Positions 17,015 through 26,833 are shown, counted from the first letter of the stretch. The stretch is 64,000 nt of DNA from Alkalihalobacterium chitinilyticum (GCF_029028005.1 NZ_JAOTPO010000009.1:124001-188000), one strand, 5' to 3'. Notes: generated from the letters alone by a model not told the origin. A program made the numbers and translations.

Positions 17015-20000
17015 ATGCAATCGAAAATCGATTTGTCGCTTACTAAATCAGAAATAAAAGATATGTTCTCTAGTTCAGTTTTTAAAAGAGGCCTTGTTTA
17101 TTATTATGAAAATCGTATAGAGGATTTGACCTATGATGCGGATGAACAAGTATGGCATGCTTCAGTTATCGGAAGTGAATCTTATGATGTTGAAGTTAGT
17201 GTAAAGAAAAATGGAATGGTTGTTGATCACTGCAGTTGTCCTGCTCATGCAAGTTACGGCGAATGTAAACATAGTGTGGCTGTTTTACTTAAGCTTTCTG
17301 AAAGCGGATCGTTAGAAGATAGTCAAACGTATTTTGAAGAACAACAAAAACGCAGAAGTTATGAAACAGCTAAAGCGCTTATTAACTCTTTTACCAACCT
17401 GCGTCCCCGTGAGAAGACCGAACAAAGCTTACCTACAAAGGAAGCGTTGACCGTAGAATACTATTTAAAAATACATAATTCATATTCTATGCAAGATAAG
17501 TATTTTTTTACGCTTGAATTAAAGGTTGGTCCGAAAAGAACGTATGTTGTTAAGAAGGTAGGGGAGTTTTTAGAGCATTACCACGAACAAAAATCATACT
17601 TTTTTACGAATAACTTTAGTTTCGATCCTTTTGAACATAAGTTTACAAGTACGGATGAAAAGCTTTTAGAAATGCTCTATGACATGTATGCGCAAGAACA
17701 GTTATATACGCGTATGTCTCCTAATTATTGGTCAAAGACATCCATTATACCTAACCGGGAATTGCTGATTGCACCCTATTCAATTGATCGTTTGTTTTCA
17801 ACATTTAAGGAAACTGGAACCGAGTTATTTTATAGCGATGCATATGGAAGGAAACAACGTATTGAGATTCATCCGTATTTTGAGTTGCCTTACTCCATTG
17901 AATTATTAAAAGGCGAAGAGAATGAATTTATTGTTGATTTGAGTCATTTTCAGGATCTGTTTTTTATGGAAATGTACGGTTATGTGTTTGATGAAAAAAA
18001 CCTTTATAAGCTAACGAACGAGCAACAAACGTATATGAAAGAGTTGGAACGGTTTTTAACTCAAGAAAAATTAGCCATTTCTAAAGAGCAAATTGAACAA
18101 TTTGTATCGCACGTCGTTCCGAAATTAAATAAACTAACTACTATTCAAATGGATGAAACACTTCAAGATGATTTGATCAGTGTTCCACTTCGTTCTAACG
18201 TTTTTATTGACTATGATTTGGAAAAAGTTACAGTCAAAGTAGAGCATCATTATGGTGACATTACAATCAATCCGTTTGAAAGGGAAAGCCGAACAGCTGC
18301 TGATGTCAGTGAACGTATTATTATTCGTGATGTAGAAAACGAACAACGAGTCATGGATGTAATAGAAAGCTCATTCTTAAAAATTAACGGCGATCAGTTG
18401 TATGTTGAAGGGGATGAAGAGATTTATCACTTTCTCTTTCATAGTCTTCCTCTTTTTGAGCAAGCTGCTGATGTTTTTCTTACAAACTCCGCTAAAAACT
18501 TATTAGGATACGAACAATATGAACCTTCAACTTCCATTGATATTGATTCGAGCGGGAATTGGCTGGAAGTGAGTTTTAACGTTGAGGGAATCGAACAAGA
18601 GTCCGTCCAAGCGATCTTACAAGCGGTTGTGGAGAAGAAACGTTTTTATCGTCTCCCAAATGGCGCATTTCTATCATTTGAAGACAAGTCATTTCAACAA
18701 ATGGATCAGATTTTTAAGCAACTCGATATTCAAGGTTCAGAGCTCGATAAGGGTAAGGTTGAAATTCCTCTTTATCGAAGCATGCAACTGGAAAACATTA
18801 TCGGAGAAGATCAACATTATAAAGCAAAGTACAGCAAAGCTTTTCGTAGGCTTTTGCAAAATTTAAAGCACCCGGATGAACTTGATTTTACTTTTCCAGA
18901 GAATGTGAAAGCTGAATTACGGGATTACCAAAACTTTGGATACCAATGGTTCAAGACCTTATCTTCTTATCGTTTGGGTGGCATACTAGCCGATGATATG
19001 GGGCTGGGGAAAACATTGCAAAGTATTACGTATCTTGTTTCGGAAAAAGAAGAACATCCATCAGAATTCCCTTCTCTCGTCGTCGCACCAGCATCATTGA
19101 TCTACAACTGGAAAAGTGAATGTCAAAAGTTCGCACCGAGTCTAACCGTAGCTGTTATTGACGGCGCTCCGGAAGAAAGAAAGCAGAAGCTTGAGGATTT
19201 AAACGGTGTAGATGTTTGCATTACATCTTATCCATTGATGCGACAAGATAGTGACCTTTACGCTGAAAGAACATTCGATACTTTAATTTTGGATGAAGCA
19301 CAGGCGATCAAAAATCCGCAAACGAAAACGTTTAAAGCGATTACGTCAATAAGGGCACCGAAGCGTTTTGCTTTAAGTGGTACACCGATTGAAAACTCTA
19401 TTGATGAGCTGTGGTCAATTTTCTACGTATTACTGCCAGGCTTTTTTCCGAAAAAACAAGAGTTTAGCAAACTAGAACTTGAGCAAATATCAAAAATGGT
19501 TAAGCCGTTCATTCTTCGTCGCTTAAAGACAGATGTATTAAAAGAACTGCCTGATAAAATTGAGACCGTACAAATCTCCGAGCTAACGAAAACGCAAAAA
19601 GAATTGTATGTCGGATATTTACAAAAGGTAAAGCAAGAAACTTCAGAAATTCTCAAAACAGAAGGGCTTAATAAAGGCAGAATTAAAATACTAGCTGCAC
19701 TAACCAGGCTGCGCCAACTTTGTTGCCATCCTTCATTGTTTTTAGAAAAGTATGACGGTGGTTCTGGAAAGATGGAGCAACTTCTTGAAACCGTCCAAAC
19801 TGCCATTGATAACGGAAAGCGAATTCTCATCTTTTCTCAATTTTCTTCAATGCTTAAAATTATTGAAGAAAGAATGAAAACAGAAGGCTATAACTATTTT
19901 TATTTGGACGGACAAACGCCAGGAAAAGATCGTGTCGATATGGCGGAACGATTTAATCAAGGTGAGAACAGCTTGTTTTTGATATCCTTGAAAGCAGGCG

Positions 20001-20272
20001 GTACAGGCTTGAACCTAACAGGCGCAGATACCGTTATCCTCTATGACTTGTGGTGGAACCCGGCAATAGAGGAACAAGCAGCTGGTCGAGCACACCGAAT
20101 TGGACAGAAAAATGTCGTTCAAGTTATTAAGATGATTGCTCAAGGAACAATCGAGGAAAAAATATATGAGATGCAGCAATCGAAAAAAGAGTTAATTGAA
20201 AAGGTGATCCAACCTGGAGAAACGATGCTCACTAGTTTAACGGAACAAGAAATACTAGAGTTACTAGGTTAG
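17015..20272 (+). CDS. SWIM zinc-finger SNF2/HepA-family helicase-like ATPase
   Basis: A 1085-residue SF2 ATPase related to B. subtilis YwqA and RapA/HepA, probably acting on DNA or nucleoprotein complexes. The N-terminus has a SWIM zinc finger (Cys73, Cys75, Cys84, His86). After a long central region without recognised motifs, the motor starts near residue 640: Walker A in DDMGLGKT (660-667), DEAQ box (760-763), SGTPIEN as motif III, then the C-terminal lobe with GGTGLNLT and QAAGRAHRIGQ (motif VI). Translation starts at ATG 17015 behind AGGAAGAGTTGGTG. Monocistronic. Symbol withheld because only the architecture supports YwqA. Confidence 0.93.
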   Translation: MQSKIDLSLTKSEIKDMFSSSVFKRGLVYYYENRIEDLTYDADEQVWHASVIGSESYDVEVSVKKNGMVVDHCSCPAHASYGECKHSVAVLLKLSESGSLEDSQTYFEEQQKRRSYETAKALINSFTNLRPREKTEQSLPTKEALTVEYYLKIHNSYSMQDKYFFTLELKVGPKRTYVVKKVGEFLEHYHEQKSYFFTNNFSFDPFEHKFTSTDEKLLEMLYDMYAQEQLYTRMSPNYWSKTSIIPNRELLIAPYSIDRLFSTFKETGTELFYSDAYGRKQRIEIHPYFELPYSIELLKGEENEFIVDLSHFQDLFFMEMYGYVFDEKNLYKLTNEQQTYMKELERFLTQEKLAISKEQIEQFVSHVVPKLNKLTTIQMDETLQDDLISVPLRSNVFIDYDLEKVTVKVEHHYGDITINPFERESRTAADVSERIIIRDVENEQRVMDVIESSFLKINGDQLYVEGDEEIYHFLFHSLPLFEQAADVFLTNSAKNLLGYEQYEPSTSIDIDSSGNWLEVSFNVEGIEQESVQAILQAVVEKKRFYRLPNGAFLSFEDKSFQQMDQIFKQLDIQGSELDKGKVEIPLYRSMQLENIIGEDQHYKAKYSKAFRRLLQNLKHPDELDFTFPENVKAELRDYQNFGYQWFKTLSSYRLGGILADDMGLGKTLQSITYLVSEKEEHPSEFPSLVVAPASLIYNWKSECQKFAPSLTVAVIDGAPEERKQKLEDLNGVDVCITSYPLMRQDSDLYAERTFDTLILDEAQAIKNPQTKTFKAITSIRAPKRFALSGTPIENSIDELWSIFYVLLPGFFPKKQEFSKLELEQISKMVKPFILRRLKTDVLKELPDKIETVQISELTKTQKELYVGYLQKVKQETSEILKTEGLNKGRIKILAALTRLRQLCCHPSLFLEKYDGGSGKMEQLLETVQTAIDNGKRILIFSQFSSMLKIIEERMKTEGYNYFYLDGQTPGKDRVDMAERFNQGENSLFLISLKAGGTGLNLTGADTVILYDLWWNPAIEEQAAGRAHRIGQKNVVQVIKMIAQGTIEEKIYEMQQSKKELIEKVIQPGETMLTSLTEQEILELLG

Positions 20273-20339
20273 TCTGTATTGGAGTCAGTCAGGCAGTTGT
20301 TTTATGAGAGACAGTTAAAAAAAAACAATATCATGTGAT

Positions 20340-20385
20340 AAAGGACATGCGGTCTGAAAATCAGCTGCATGTCCTTTATTTTTAT
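20340..20385 (+). terminator. Terminator after the SNF2 helicase gene
   Basis: AAAGGACATGC (20340-20350) pairs perfectly with GCATGTCCTTT (20367-20377), followed by ATTTTTAT. Confidence 0.85.
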
Positions 20386-20671
20386 ATAATAAGGATATTA
20401 TTTTGATATATAAATACATTAGATGAATATAAGAAGGGGATTGGACACAATGTAAAACGATCTTCTTTGTGTTCTTCTGCAGTGGACAGTTTTAGTTGAA
20501 GTTGAATAACTTAATTATCGGATGTAACAATGTTTCGCTGTTTGTGAGGTGGTCATGTATAGAAGTGATAGGTGCTGTATAAATATGTGGTAGGCTTGAA
20601 GCTAGAAGTTAGTCGCCGTTATTAAGTAATTTTGTGTGGTGTTCTTTTATTTAGCCAGCGCTGGATCGGAA
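20386..20671. other. Gap between convergent genes, nothing recognised
   Basis: No supported gene: the one good ribosome-site-like string (AAGGGGATTGGACACA) leads to an ATG followed at once by TAA. No repeat or operator stands out. Confidence 0.5.
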
Positions 20672-20707
20672 TGAAAAAAGCTGACCCTTGATTAAGAAGA
20701 GTCAGCC
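20672..20707 (-). terminator. Terminator for the 5'-nucleotidase-family gene (minus strand)
   Basis: On the minus strand GGCTGACTCTTCTT pairs with AAGGGTCAGC and is followed by a run of six Ts. It begins just after the gene's stop at 20716. Confidence 0.85.
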
Positions 20708-20715
20708 ATTTTCAT

Positions 20716-22299
20716 TTAATCGTGCACTACTTTCCAGTTGTGGTTCACAGTGGCGTCGATAACTTTGCGTTCTAAAATGTAGTTGGCAAGAAGTTCAGAC
20801 ACATCGAGCGGGATGTCTTGGACAACTTCTTTTCCTTGGAACATCATATAATCTCCGCCGCCGCCAGCACGGTAATTGTTCATGACAACATGATATTCTT
20901 GATCTAAATCGATTGGCTTGCCTCCATAATAGAGTCGGACAATTCTTTCGCCAAATGGTTTAGAAATGTTTATTTCATACTCAATCCCTTCCCACATATC
21001 GTAATTATAATGTTGAGGTTTTGGTGTTGTGAATTCAGGGTTGACCTCAATTTCTTTTCCATTATAAGTGGCAAAGTAGGAGGCAGAGCGCTCTAGTGCA
21101 TCTTTCATGTCTTGGCCTGTTATTTTCAGAACTTTTAACGTGTTTGGATAAATGTAATTTGAGACGATATCTCGCATCGTTACATCGGAATGTAATCCAG
21201 GTGCATCATCATTGAAGAGAGCGGTGTTCGAAATATCGACTTTTGCAACGTCCATTTGTACCTTATTTATAAACTCAATTAATGCATTGTCGTGCGTGCG
21301 GATTTTCAAAGGATCGTCAACCAACATATTGCCGTTAATTTTACCGATCGGTTGATCTAACCATTCTTGTGTTTGATCTTCGAATACTTTAATTAAATCG
21401 ATAATATGTATATCAGGCTCAACCGACTCATCCATTTTAATAAGTTCGGCACTTTTTTTAACGATTTTCCATGTATCCGTTTCTTTTTCTAAAGTGATAG
21501 ATACGTGTCCTAATGCCTGCCCTTTATCGCTCGGTTGAACGATTGTAACGTTGTTCACTTCACCTGTAAGTGAGCGGTGTTGATGCCCTGTTAATAATAC
21601 ATCAATACCATCAACTTCTTTACAGAGTGCATAGCCTTGATTTTCCCCCGTTAAGTGTTCTGTAGCTTCACCCGAAGAAAGGTCACGTTCAAAGCCACCA
21701 TGATAAGATACGATGACGACATCGACTTTTTCCTCATGACGCAAAATAGGTACCCATTTTTTTGCGGTCTCTAATGCATCATCAAACGACAACCCTTTAA
21801 TATGATTTGGATTTTCCCAATTCGGTATGTATTGTGTTGTTAACCCTAAAATTCCTACTCTTAATTGATCCTCGAGTTCTTTAACGAGGTAAGGTTTCCC
21901 GTAATAAGGTTCATTCGTTTCATTGTTAATAATATTAGCGGAAAGCCATGGAAAGTTAGAATCGTTAATCGATTTTTGCAGTATGTGCTGCCCATAATTA
22001 AATTCGTGGTTACCGAGTACAGCAGCATCATAACCCATTTCGTTTAAGACTGAGATGACAGGGTTTACGCCCTCGCTATTAACGCGAGCATAGAAATAAG
22101 TTAATGGAGTTCCTTGAATGACATCACCGTTATCAATGAGTAGTGTATGAGACTTATTGGTCGCTTTGTATCGTTTAATTAGTGTAGATAATTTTGCTAA
22201 TCCAACTTGGCTCGTAGCGTTATTACCATAGTTAATAGGAAGAATATTACCGTGTACATCACTGGTTTCGAGAATAGAGAGAGTAACTTTTTTGGTCAT
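20716..22299 (-). CDS. 5'-nucleotidase / 2',3'-cyclic phosphodiesterase-family metallophosphatase
   Basis: A two-domain enzyme: an N-terminal calcineurin-like metallophosphoesterase domain with SDVHGN, GDVIQG, GNHEF, SYHGG and TGHQHR metal-ligand motifs, and a C-terminal 5'-nucleotidase substrate domain containing NYRAGGGGDY. No signal peptide or cell-wall anchor is visible, unlike secreted YfkN-type members, so a cytoplasmic enzyme is inferred. AGAAAGGA is 9 bases from ATG 22299 but only about 3 from ATG 22305; the former start is preferred (527 residues). Exact substrate unknown. Monocistronic. Confidence 0.9.
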   Translation of the reverse strand: MTKKVTLSILETSDVHGNILPINYGNNATSQVGLAKLSTLIKRYKATNKSHTLLIDNGDVIQGTPLTYFYARVNSEGVNPVISVLNEMGYDAAVLGNHEFNYGQHILQKSINDSNFPWLSANIINNETNEPYYGKPYLVKELEDQLRVGILGLTTQYIPNWENPNHIKGLSFDDALETAKKWVPILRHEEKVDVVIVSYHGGFERDLSSGEATEHLTGENQGYALCKEVDGIDVLLTGHQHRSLTGEVNNVTIVQPSDKGQALGHVSITLEKETDTWKIVKKSAELIKMDESVEPDIHIIDLIKVFEDQTQEWLDQPIGKINGNMLVDDPLKIRTHDNALIEFINKVQMDVAKVDISNTALFNDDAPGLHSDVTMRDIVSNYIYPNTLKVLKITGQDMKDALERSASYFATYNGKEIEVNPEFTTPKPQHYNYDMWEGIEYEINISKPFGERIVRLYYGGKPIDLDQEYHVVMNNYRAGGGGDYMMFQGKEVVQDIPLDVSELLANYILERKVIDATVNHNWKVVHD

Positions 22300-22698
22300 T
22301 ATCATACTTCCTTTCTTTTTGAGTTTTCTTGGAAAAGAATAGAATTATACGCTTATCCTCAATTATAACTGCGGTTAGGACTAATTTTTCATCACATTTT
22401 TTTGCTCGAGATCCTGCATTAAATAATGTAGGGAAGATGTATAACAGTTTAACAGTTTAAACTAGATTAAAGGGTTTGGTCTATCTAGCGGTTTGATTGT
22501 AGGCGCGGTACTTACGCTGAACTCGTTGATTATTATAACTTAAAGGTAGTTATAAGAGAAGAAGCTGCAAGCATAAACAATTATACATAATTGATTTACA
22601 AGAATATAAGTGACTGAAGGTAATTAAATTGTAAAGGAGTAAGCAAGATAAATGGGGCACTAATTTATTAAGATTTAATCAACAAAGTACGTGTAACA

Positions 22699-22742
22699 CC
22701 AAAGAAAGAACGTGTAAGTAACACCACGTTCCTTCTTTGGTT
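22699..22742. repeat. Orphan long hairpin in a 540-base gap
   Basis: ACCAAAGAAAGAACGTG (22699-22715) pairs with CACGTTCCTTCTTTGGT (22726-22742) at 16 of 17 positions. Both arms are flanked by GTAACACCA (22694 and 22719), making a short direct repeat as well. There is no T-run worth the name and no adjacent gene end on the + strand. The rest of 22306-22846 shows no gene; a GTAAAGGAG site at about 22630 leads only to a three-codon frame. Confidence 0.6.
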
Positions 22743-22846
22743 CTCGGTGTGTTTTAGATAAATAAAAATGAAGCTACATCTAAATCGAATGTTGTTAACA
22801 TTTAACCCAATATTACCAAGGGGAAGAGTTAAACGTTTCGCTTTGT

Positions 22847-23272
22847 TTAATTCATAATTTGTTTTTTATCTTTTCTTTCGATGAGGTCCTTTAATATCTC
22901 CGTATGTAAGGACGCCCATGCTTGTTCACGATAGTGAAGTAAAATGAAAACAATCGCAAAGCATGTAAAGAAAGTAAGAAAAAGAAAAACAAAAAATAAG
23001 TTCCCCTCAGCAGTTTCTTGGATTTGTTTTGAAAAAATTAATCCTAGCCATGGTAAAATCGATATGAGTAAAGGAAACGTACCACTTCCGTTTTTTTCTT
23101 TCACCATTCGGTAATGGATCATCTTTAATTCATTAACGGGAAGGGTTTCGTAAAATTTTTGTATCGAATAAATTTCATCAATTTCTCTTACATCTTTAAC
23201 TGCGTATTCCTGATCAGTGGCTTTCTTGATTTTTTTATAAAATTTATGAGCATCTCCTCGAAACTGTTCCAT
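22847..23272 (-). CDS. Small two-segment membrane protein, unknown
   Basis: 141 residues preceded by GAGGAGGGAG with good spacing. The N-terminal third is charged and helical (MEQFRGDAHKFYKKIKK). Two hydrophobic segments follow near residues 66-80 and 90-112, then a charged C-terminus (LKDLIERKDKKQ), so both ends are probably cytoplasmic. No family recognised. It is isolated between two intergenic regions. Confidence 0.7.
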   Translation of the reverse strand: MEQFRGDAHKFYKKIKKATDQEYAVKDVREIDEIYSIQKFYETLPVNELKMIHYRMVKEKNGSGTFPLLISILPWLGLIFSKQIQETAEGNLFFVFLFLTFFTCFAIVFILLHYREQAWASLHTEILKDLIERKDKKQIMN

Positions 23273-23660
23273 CAGTACTCCCTCCTCATCACCTCTAGAA
23301 CGTATTGCCTGTATAGGCAGAGTACAAGAAAATGTATCAATGCTTATGTTTCATTAGTCTTTTGTAAAGTATTAATTTTATGCTTTTATATTCGAATTTG
23401 TTGATTTAGCGTTAGCATTTGTTTTTTTTACTGCGATTTGATCTTCTTAGGTTTCTGGAAATGGCATAGGGACTATGTTACAGTGATTAGATATAAAACA
23501 ACAGTTTTCAACATAAAAGGTTTCGACAATCAAATTTAAATTTCTACTGTGAATCATTAGGCAAATGAGGATAAATCGTATAAAATAACAGTAAGATATC
23601 ATGATGCTAGCAGTTGATAGCAAAAAGATCGGATGTATTAATCGGAATGGAGGTTTGAAG

Positions 23661-23846
23661 TTGAGCGAGGAAAGCAGGGTCCAATTAAACGTAAGAATTA
23701 CTAGTGAAACAGCGAAACAGTTTGAAGAAATTGTCGAATACTATCAAGAAAATACAAAACTGGGCAGGGTGTACAAAGGAGATGTGTTGACAGATATTAT
23801 TGAAAAATCTTATCAGATTATGCAGAAACAAAAAGCATTAAAATAA
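23661..23846 (+). CDS. Small putative ribbon-helix-helix protein, 61 residues
   Basis: TTG 23661 is the start because GGAGG at 23649-23653 lies 7 bases upstream; the longer frame from 23601 has no site. The order is strand VQLNVRIT, helix SETAKQFEEIVEYYQEN, helix YKGDVLTDIIEKSYQIM, which is the layout of ribbon-helix-helix (Arc/MetJ/CopG) DNA-binding proteins. That fold is an inference from pattern only. If right, it would bind DNA as a dimer; targets unknown. The DUF6509 gene follows by 77 bases. Confidence 0.65.
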   Translation: MSEESRVQLNVRITSETAKQFEEIVEYYQENTKLGRVYKGDVLTDIIEKSYQIMQKQKALK

Positions 23847-23923
23847 AAGAAGAATCATACATTCGGAATTAACAGCCAAATGAATATACAGTTCGTTTGT
23901 TGAAAAGAAAGGTTGGATCAATT

Positions 23924-24214
23924 ATGGACATTACAGGACATTCAGTTGAAAAGATTGATGATAAGACAGGAATACTACTCGGGGATCGTTATGAATTTAC
24001 TCTAGATATTCAGGTGCCGCAGGACGATGATTTATATAGAGAAAATGGTCTTTATATACGGGTCATCTTCGCCGTCGATGGTCATGAAGGCCGAATTGCA
24101 CAATATCATTTTTACGAAAAAACAACAGATAAATCTCTTGATTTCGCTTTAGAAGAAGATGAAGAAGCGTTAATTATTAACTATTGTAAACAACAAGTTG
24201 AAATGGGTAAATAA
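23924..24214 (+). CDS. DUF6509-like small protein
   Basis: 96 residues from ATG 23924; AGAAAGGTTGG is the nearest ribosome site, about 12 bases away. The sequence MDITGHSVEKIDDKTGIL, GDRYEF, DDLYRENGLYIRVIF looks like the DUF6509 family of uncharacterised Bacillus proteins. Acidic, soluble, no membrane segment. The C-terminus contains a helix with EEALIINYCKQQ. Function unknown. A clean terminator follows. Confidence 0.7.
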   Translation: MDITGHSVEKIDDKTGILLGDRYEFTLDIQVPQDDDLYRENGLYIRVIFAVDGHEGRIAQYHFYEKTTDKSLDFALEEDEEALIINYCKQQVEMGK

Positions 24215-24242
24215 CCAAATTGCAACTCATAATGTATTAATG

Positions 24243-24272
24243 AACCCCAGACTAAATTGGTCTGGGGTTTTT
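24243..24272 (+). terminator. Terminator after the DUF6509-like gene
   Basis: AACCCCAGAC pairs with GTCTGGGGTT around TAAATTG and ends in a T-run. Confidence 0.9.
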
Positions 24273-24361
24273 AGGTTGTTGAAAAATGTTGATTACATTG
24301 CGGTTGAACCCCATAAAGGTTGGATATAATCCCCAGAGTTGGCATCTGCCTCCTCAGATTA

Positions 24362-24399
24362 TATGACATTTATCATGTTTTAACTATGACATGTATGAC
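24362..24399 (+). promoter_or_regulatory. Likely DesR binding region of the des promoter
   Basis: Two related elements, TATGACATTTATCATG (24362-24377) and TATGACATGTATGAC (24385-24399), are direct repeats whose first copy also contains ATGA-N6-TCAT dyad symmetry. They span about -84 to -47 relative to the predicted start of des, close to the area (-77 to -28) where phosphorylated DesR binds in B. subtilis. The assignment rests on position and on the neighbouring desKR genes. Confidence 0.6.
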
Positions 24400-24411
24400 T
24401 ACAACGTTTTT

Positions 24412-24439
24412 TTGAAAGCGTTTATCCTTAAGTTATAAA
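24412..24439 (+). promoter_or_regulatory. Promoter of des
   Basis: TTGAAA (24412-24417) and TATAAA (24434-24439) with a 16-base spacer, slightly short, as might suit activator dependence. The transcript would start near 24446, just before the AAGGAAG ribosome site. TTGAAAGCGTTTATC here also partly matches a cre box, but its last positions fail. Confidence 0.6.
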
Positions 24440-24465
24440 GAAACAATAAGGAAGTGAAATAAAAC

Positions 24466-25515
24466 ATGGCAAAACAAAATCATAATCAATTAAGGAAACA
24501 AATTGCCCCATATGAAAAGTCGAGTACGAAGGATAGTGTATGGCAAGTTATTAATACACTAGTTCCTTTCTTTGTGTTGTGGTATCTCGCTTATCTTAGT
24601 CTTTCTGTTTCGTATGTGTTAACGCTGGCCATCTCTGTGGTAGCTGCAGGGTTTTTAGTACGAATATTTATCATTTTTCATGATTGTTGTCATCAATCGT
24701 TTTTTAAAAACCGAAGAGCGAATCAAATCCTTGGAACCATTACTGGGATTATGACATTTGTTCCGTATGAACAGTGGAAGCATAGTCATTCGGTCCATCA
24801 TGCGACAAGTGGCAACTTGAATAAGCGAGGGACAGGTGATGTTTGGGTACTAACGGTCGATGAATACCTTAATTCATCTTTTTGGAGAAAGTTGGCTTAT
24901 CGATTGTATCGAAACCCGTTTGTGATGTTTGTTTTAGGTCCAATTTATATTTTCCTTATTGAATATCGTTTTAACGAGAAAGATGCGCGGATGAAAGAAC
25001 GACTTAACACGTATGTAACGAATTTTTCGATCGTAGCGGTTATCGCAGTATTATGTTGGGCGATTGGTTGGCAGGCTTTTCTTTTAATTCAAGGGCCGAT
25101 CTTTTTAATATCTGGTTCTTTAGGTATTTGGTTATTTTATGTTCAGCATCAGTTTGAAGACTCGTATTTCGAACATGAAGAACAGTGGGACTATGTAAAG
25201 GCAGCGTTAGAAGGTAGTTCTTATTATAAATTACCGAAAGTGTTACAGTGGTTAACAGGGAACATTGGGTTTCATCACATTCACCACCTTAGTCCTCGTG
25301 TTCCTAATTATAAGCTTGAAGAAGTCCATAATAACCATCAAGTTTTACAGGATGTTCAAACGATTACGATCCGTTCGAGCTTAAAATCAATTCATTTCCG
25401 TCTATGGGATGAACAGAATAAGGCGTTCATTGGATTTAAAGACCTTAAAAGTGTGAAAGCAAAACCGAAAGTTAAAACATCAAAGATTTCTCCGTCTGTA
25501 AAGTCAGAGTTATAA
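24466..25515 (+). CDS. des: Acyl-lipid fatty acid desaturase (Delta5-type)
   Basis: A membrane di-iron desaturase that introduces a cis double bond into membrane-lipid acyl chains to restore fluidity in the cold. The three histidine boxes are HDCCH (72-76), HSVHH (108-112) and HHIHH (270-274). Long hydrophobic pairs surround them. The sequence is very close to B. subtilis Des as I recall it, e.g. RIFIIFHDCCHQSFF and WLFYVQHQFEDSYFE. The desKR pair follows, as in B. subtilis, and a hairpin between them suggests separate transcription. Confidence 0.96.
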   Translation: MAKQNHNQLRKQIAPYEKSSTKDSVWQVINTLVPFFVLWYLAYLSLSVSYVLTLAISVVAAGFLVRIFIIFHDCCHQSFFKNRRANQILGTITGIMTFVPYEQWKHSHSVHHATSGNLNKRGTGDVWVLTVDEYLNSSFWRKLAYRLYRNPFVMFVLGPIYIFLIEYRFNEKDARMKERLNTYVTNFSIVAVIAVLCWAIGWQAFLLIQGPIFLISGSLGIWLFYVQHQFEDSYFEHEEQWDYVKAALEGSSYYKLPKVLQWLTGNIGFHHIHHLSPRVPNYKLEEVHNNHQVLQDVQTITIRSSLKSIHFRLWDEQNKAFIGFKDLKSVKAKPKVKTSKISPSVKSEL

Positions 25516-25530
25516 GACACTATATATTAC

Positions 25531-25580
25531 GCCTCTCTTTTTTACTAGTCTTGTTAGTTTGTAAAAAAGAAGAGGCTGAT
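25531..25580 (+). terminator. Terminator between des and desK
   Basis: GCCTCTCTTTTTTAC (25531-25545) pairs with GTAAAAAAGAAGAGGC (25561-25576) with one bulge, then a short T-run. It should let des be cold-induced without raising desKR proportionally. Confidence 0.75.
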
Positions 25581-25696
25581 TTTATATTTGTTTATAGGTG
25601 ATCTAAATTTTGGGTTTTCATTGATACTTAAAGGGCACCTATACTGTACTTATGATAAGATAACGAGTAAGAGAATATATAAATGAGGTTTCAACT

Positions 25697-26833
25697 ATGT
25701 TAAAAAAGCTGAAGATTTTTCAAAAGAATTCGGGGATTACTCCCTATATTTGGAGTAGCTTTAGTATTCTACCGTTCTATTTTATTTTTCAATCTTCGTC
25801 CACTCCTGAGATTATCGCAGGTATAACGCTGACGATTTTATTTTTTATCGCGTTACGATTTGCATTTATGTCGAAAGAATGGCCAGTGTATGTTTGGACA
25901 TGTATTTTAATTGCAATTTCCATTACGATGACGATTTTGTTCCAGTTCATCTATTTTGCGTTCTATATTGCTTATTATAATGGAAATATAAAAAACAGAA
26001 TTGCGTTTTTAACGTTGTACATTATTCATCTAGTGTTTACGACCATTTCAATCAATTATTCGATCCTCATGAAAGGTGATCTGTTTTTAAAGCAATTGCC
26101 TTTTATTATTATCGTCTGGATAAGTGTAATTCTCCTGCCATTCAACTTATACAATAGAAAGAAACAAGACCAGCTTGAAGAAAAGTTAGAAGACGCAAAT
26201 AAAAGAATTGCTGAGTTGGTCAAGCAAGAAGAACGTCAACGTATTGCTCGTGACCTGCACGATACATTAGGTCAAAAACTTTCGCTTATTGGACTTAAAA
26301 GCGATTTAGCGAGGAAATTAATTTATAAAGACCCTGATCAAGCAAGAGTGGAGATCAAGGATGTACAACAAACCGCTCGGACGGCATTAAATGAAGTACG
26401 AAAGATGGTTTCACAAATGCGTGGAATCCGAATTAAAGAAGAAATTGTTCATGTCAAACAAATACTTAAAGCTGCTGAAATTGAATTAGTATTAGATGAA
26501 GAGGTCCAATTAACGAATGTGTCTTTGTTTATTGAGAACATTTTAAGTATGTGTATGAAAGAGGCAGTGACCAATGTTGTTAAGCATAGTCAAGCGTCAA
26601 CTTGTCATATCTCAATCGAGCAATCTTCTAATGGAATATGCATTACGGTAAAAGATGATGGAATTGGTATAAAAAAAGACGAAGATCTCTATAAAGGCAG
26701 TGGTTTGCAAGGGATGAGAGAACGTCTAGAGTTTGTGAATGGCACCTTAGAAATTGAAGCGATTGAGGGAACGATGATAAAAATGAAAGTACCAAATGTA
26801 ATCAAGATGACGGACAAGGGGGACTTGCTATGA
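25697..26833 (+). CDS. desK: Membrane thermosensor histidine kinase DesK
   Basis: Sensor of membrane thickness and order; at low temperature it phosphorylates DesR, and when warm it acts as a phosphatase. The N-terminal 150 residues hold five predicted membrane segments. The dimerisation helix carries ERQRIARDLHDTLGQKLS with the phospho-accepting histidine at 188, exactly the position known for B. subtilis DesK. The HATPase domain has KEAVTNVVKHSQA (N box), DDGIGI (G1) and GLQGMRER. The gene overlaps desR by four bases (ATGA). Confidence 0.95.
   Translation: MLKKLKIFQKNSGITPYIWSSFSILPFYFIFQSSSTPEIIAGITLTILFFIALRFAFMSKEWPVYVWTCILIAISITMTILFQFIYFAFYIAYYNGNIKNRIAFLTLYIIHLVFTTISINYSILMKGDLFLKQLPFIIIVWISVILLPFNLYNRKKQDQLEEKLEDANKRIAELVKQEERQRIARDLHDTLGQKLSLIGLKSDLARKLIYKDPDQARVEIKDVQQTARTALNEVRKMVSQMRGIRIKEEIVHVKQILKAAEIELVLDEEVQLTNVSLFIENILSMCMKEAVTNVVKHSQASTCHISIEQSSNGICITVKDDGIGIKKDEDLYKGSGLQGMRERLEFVNGTLEIEAIEGTMIKMKVPNVIKMTDKGDLL

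Noticed and set aside
22630-22665. Ribosome-site-like GTAAAGGAG in the 22.3-22.8 kb gap
   Set aside because: The ATG that follows opens a frame of only three codons.
24413-24426. cre-like string overlapping the des -35 box
   Set aside because: The last two positions (TC instead of CA) fail the consensus; the match is probably due to the promoter sequence itself.
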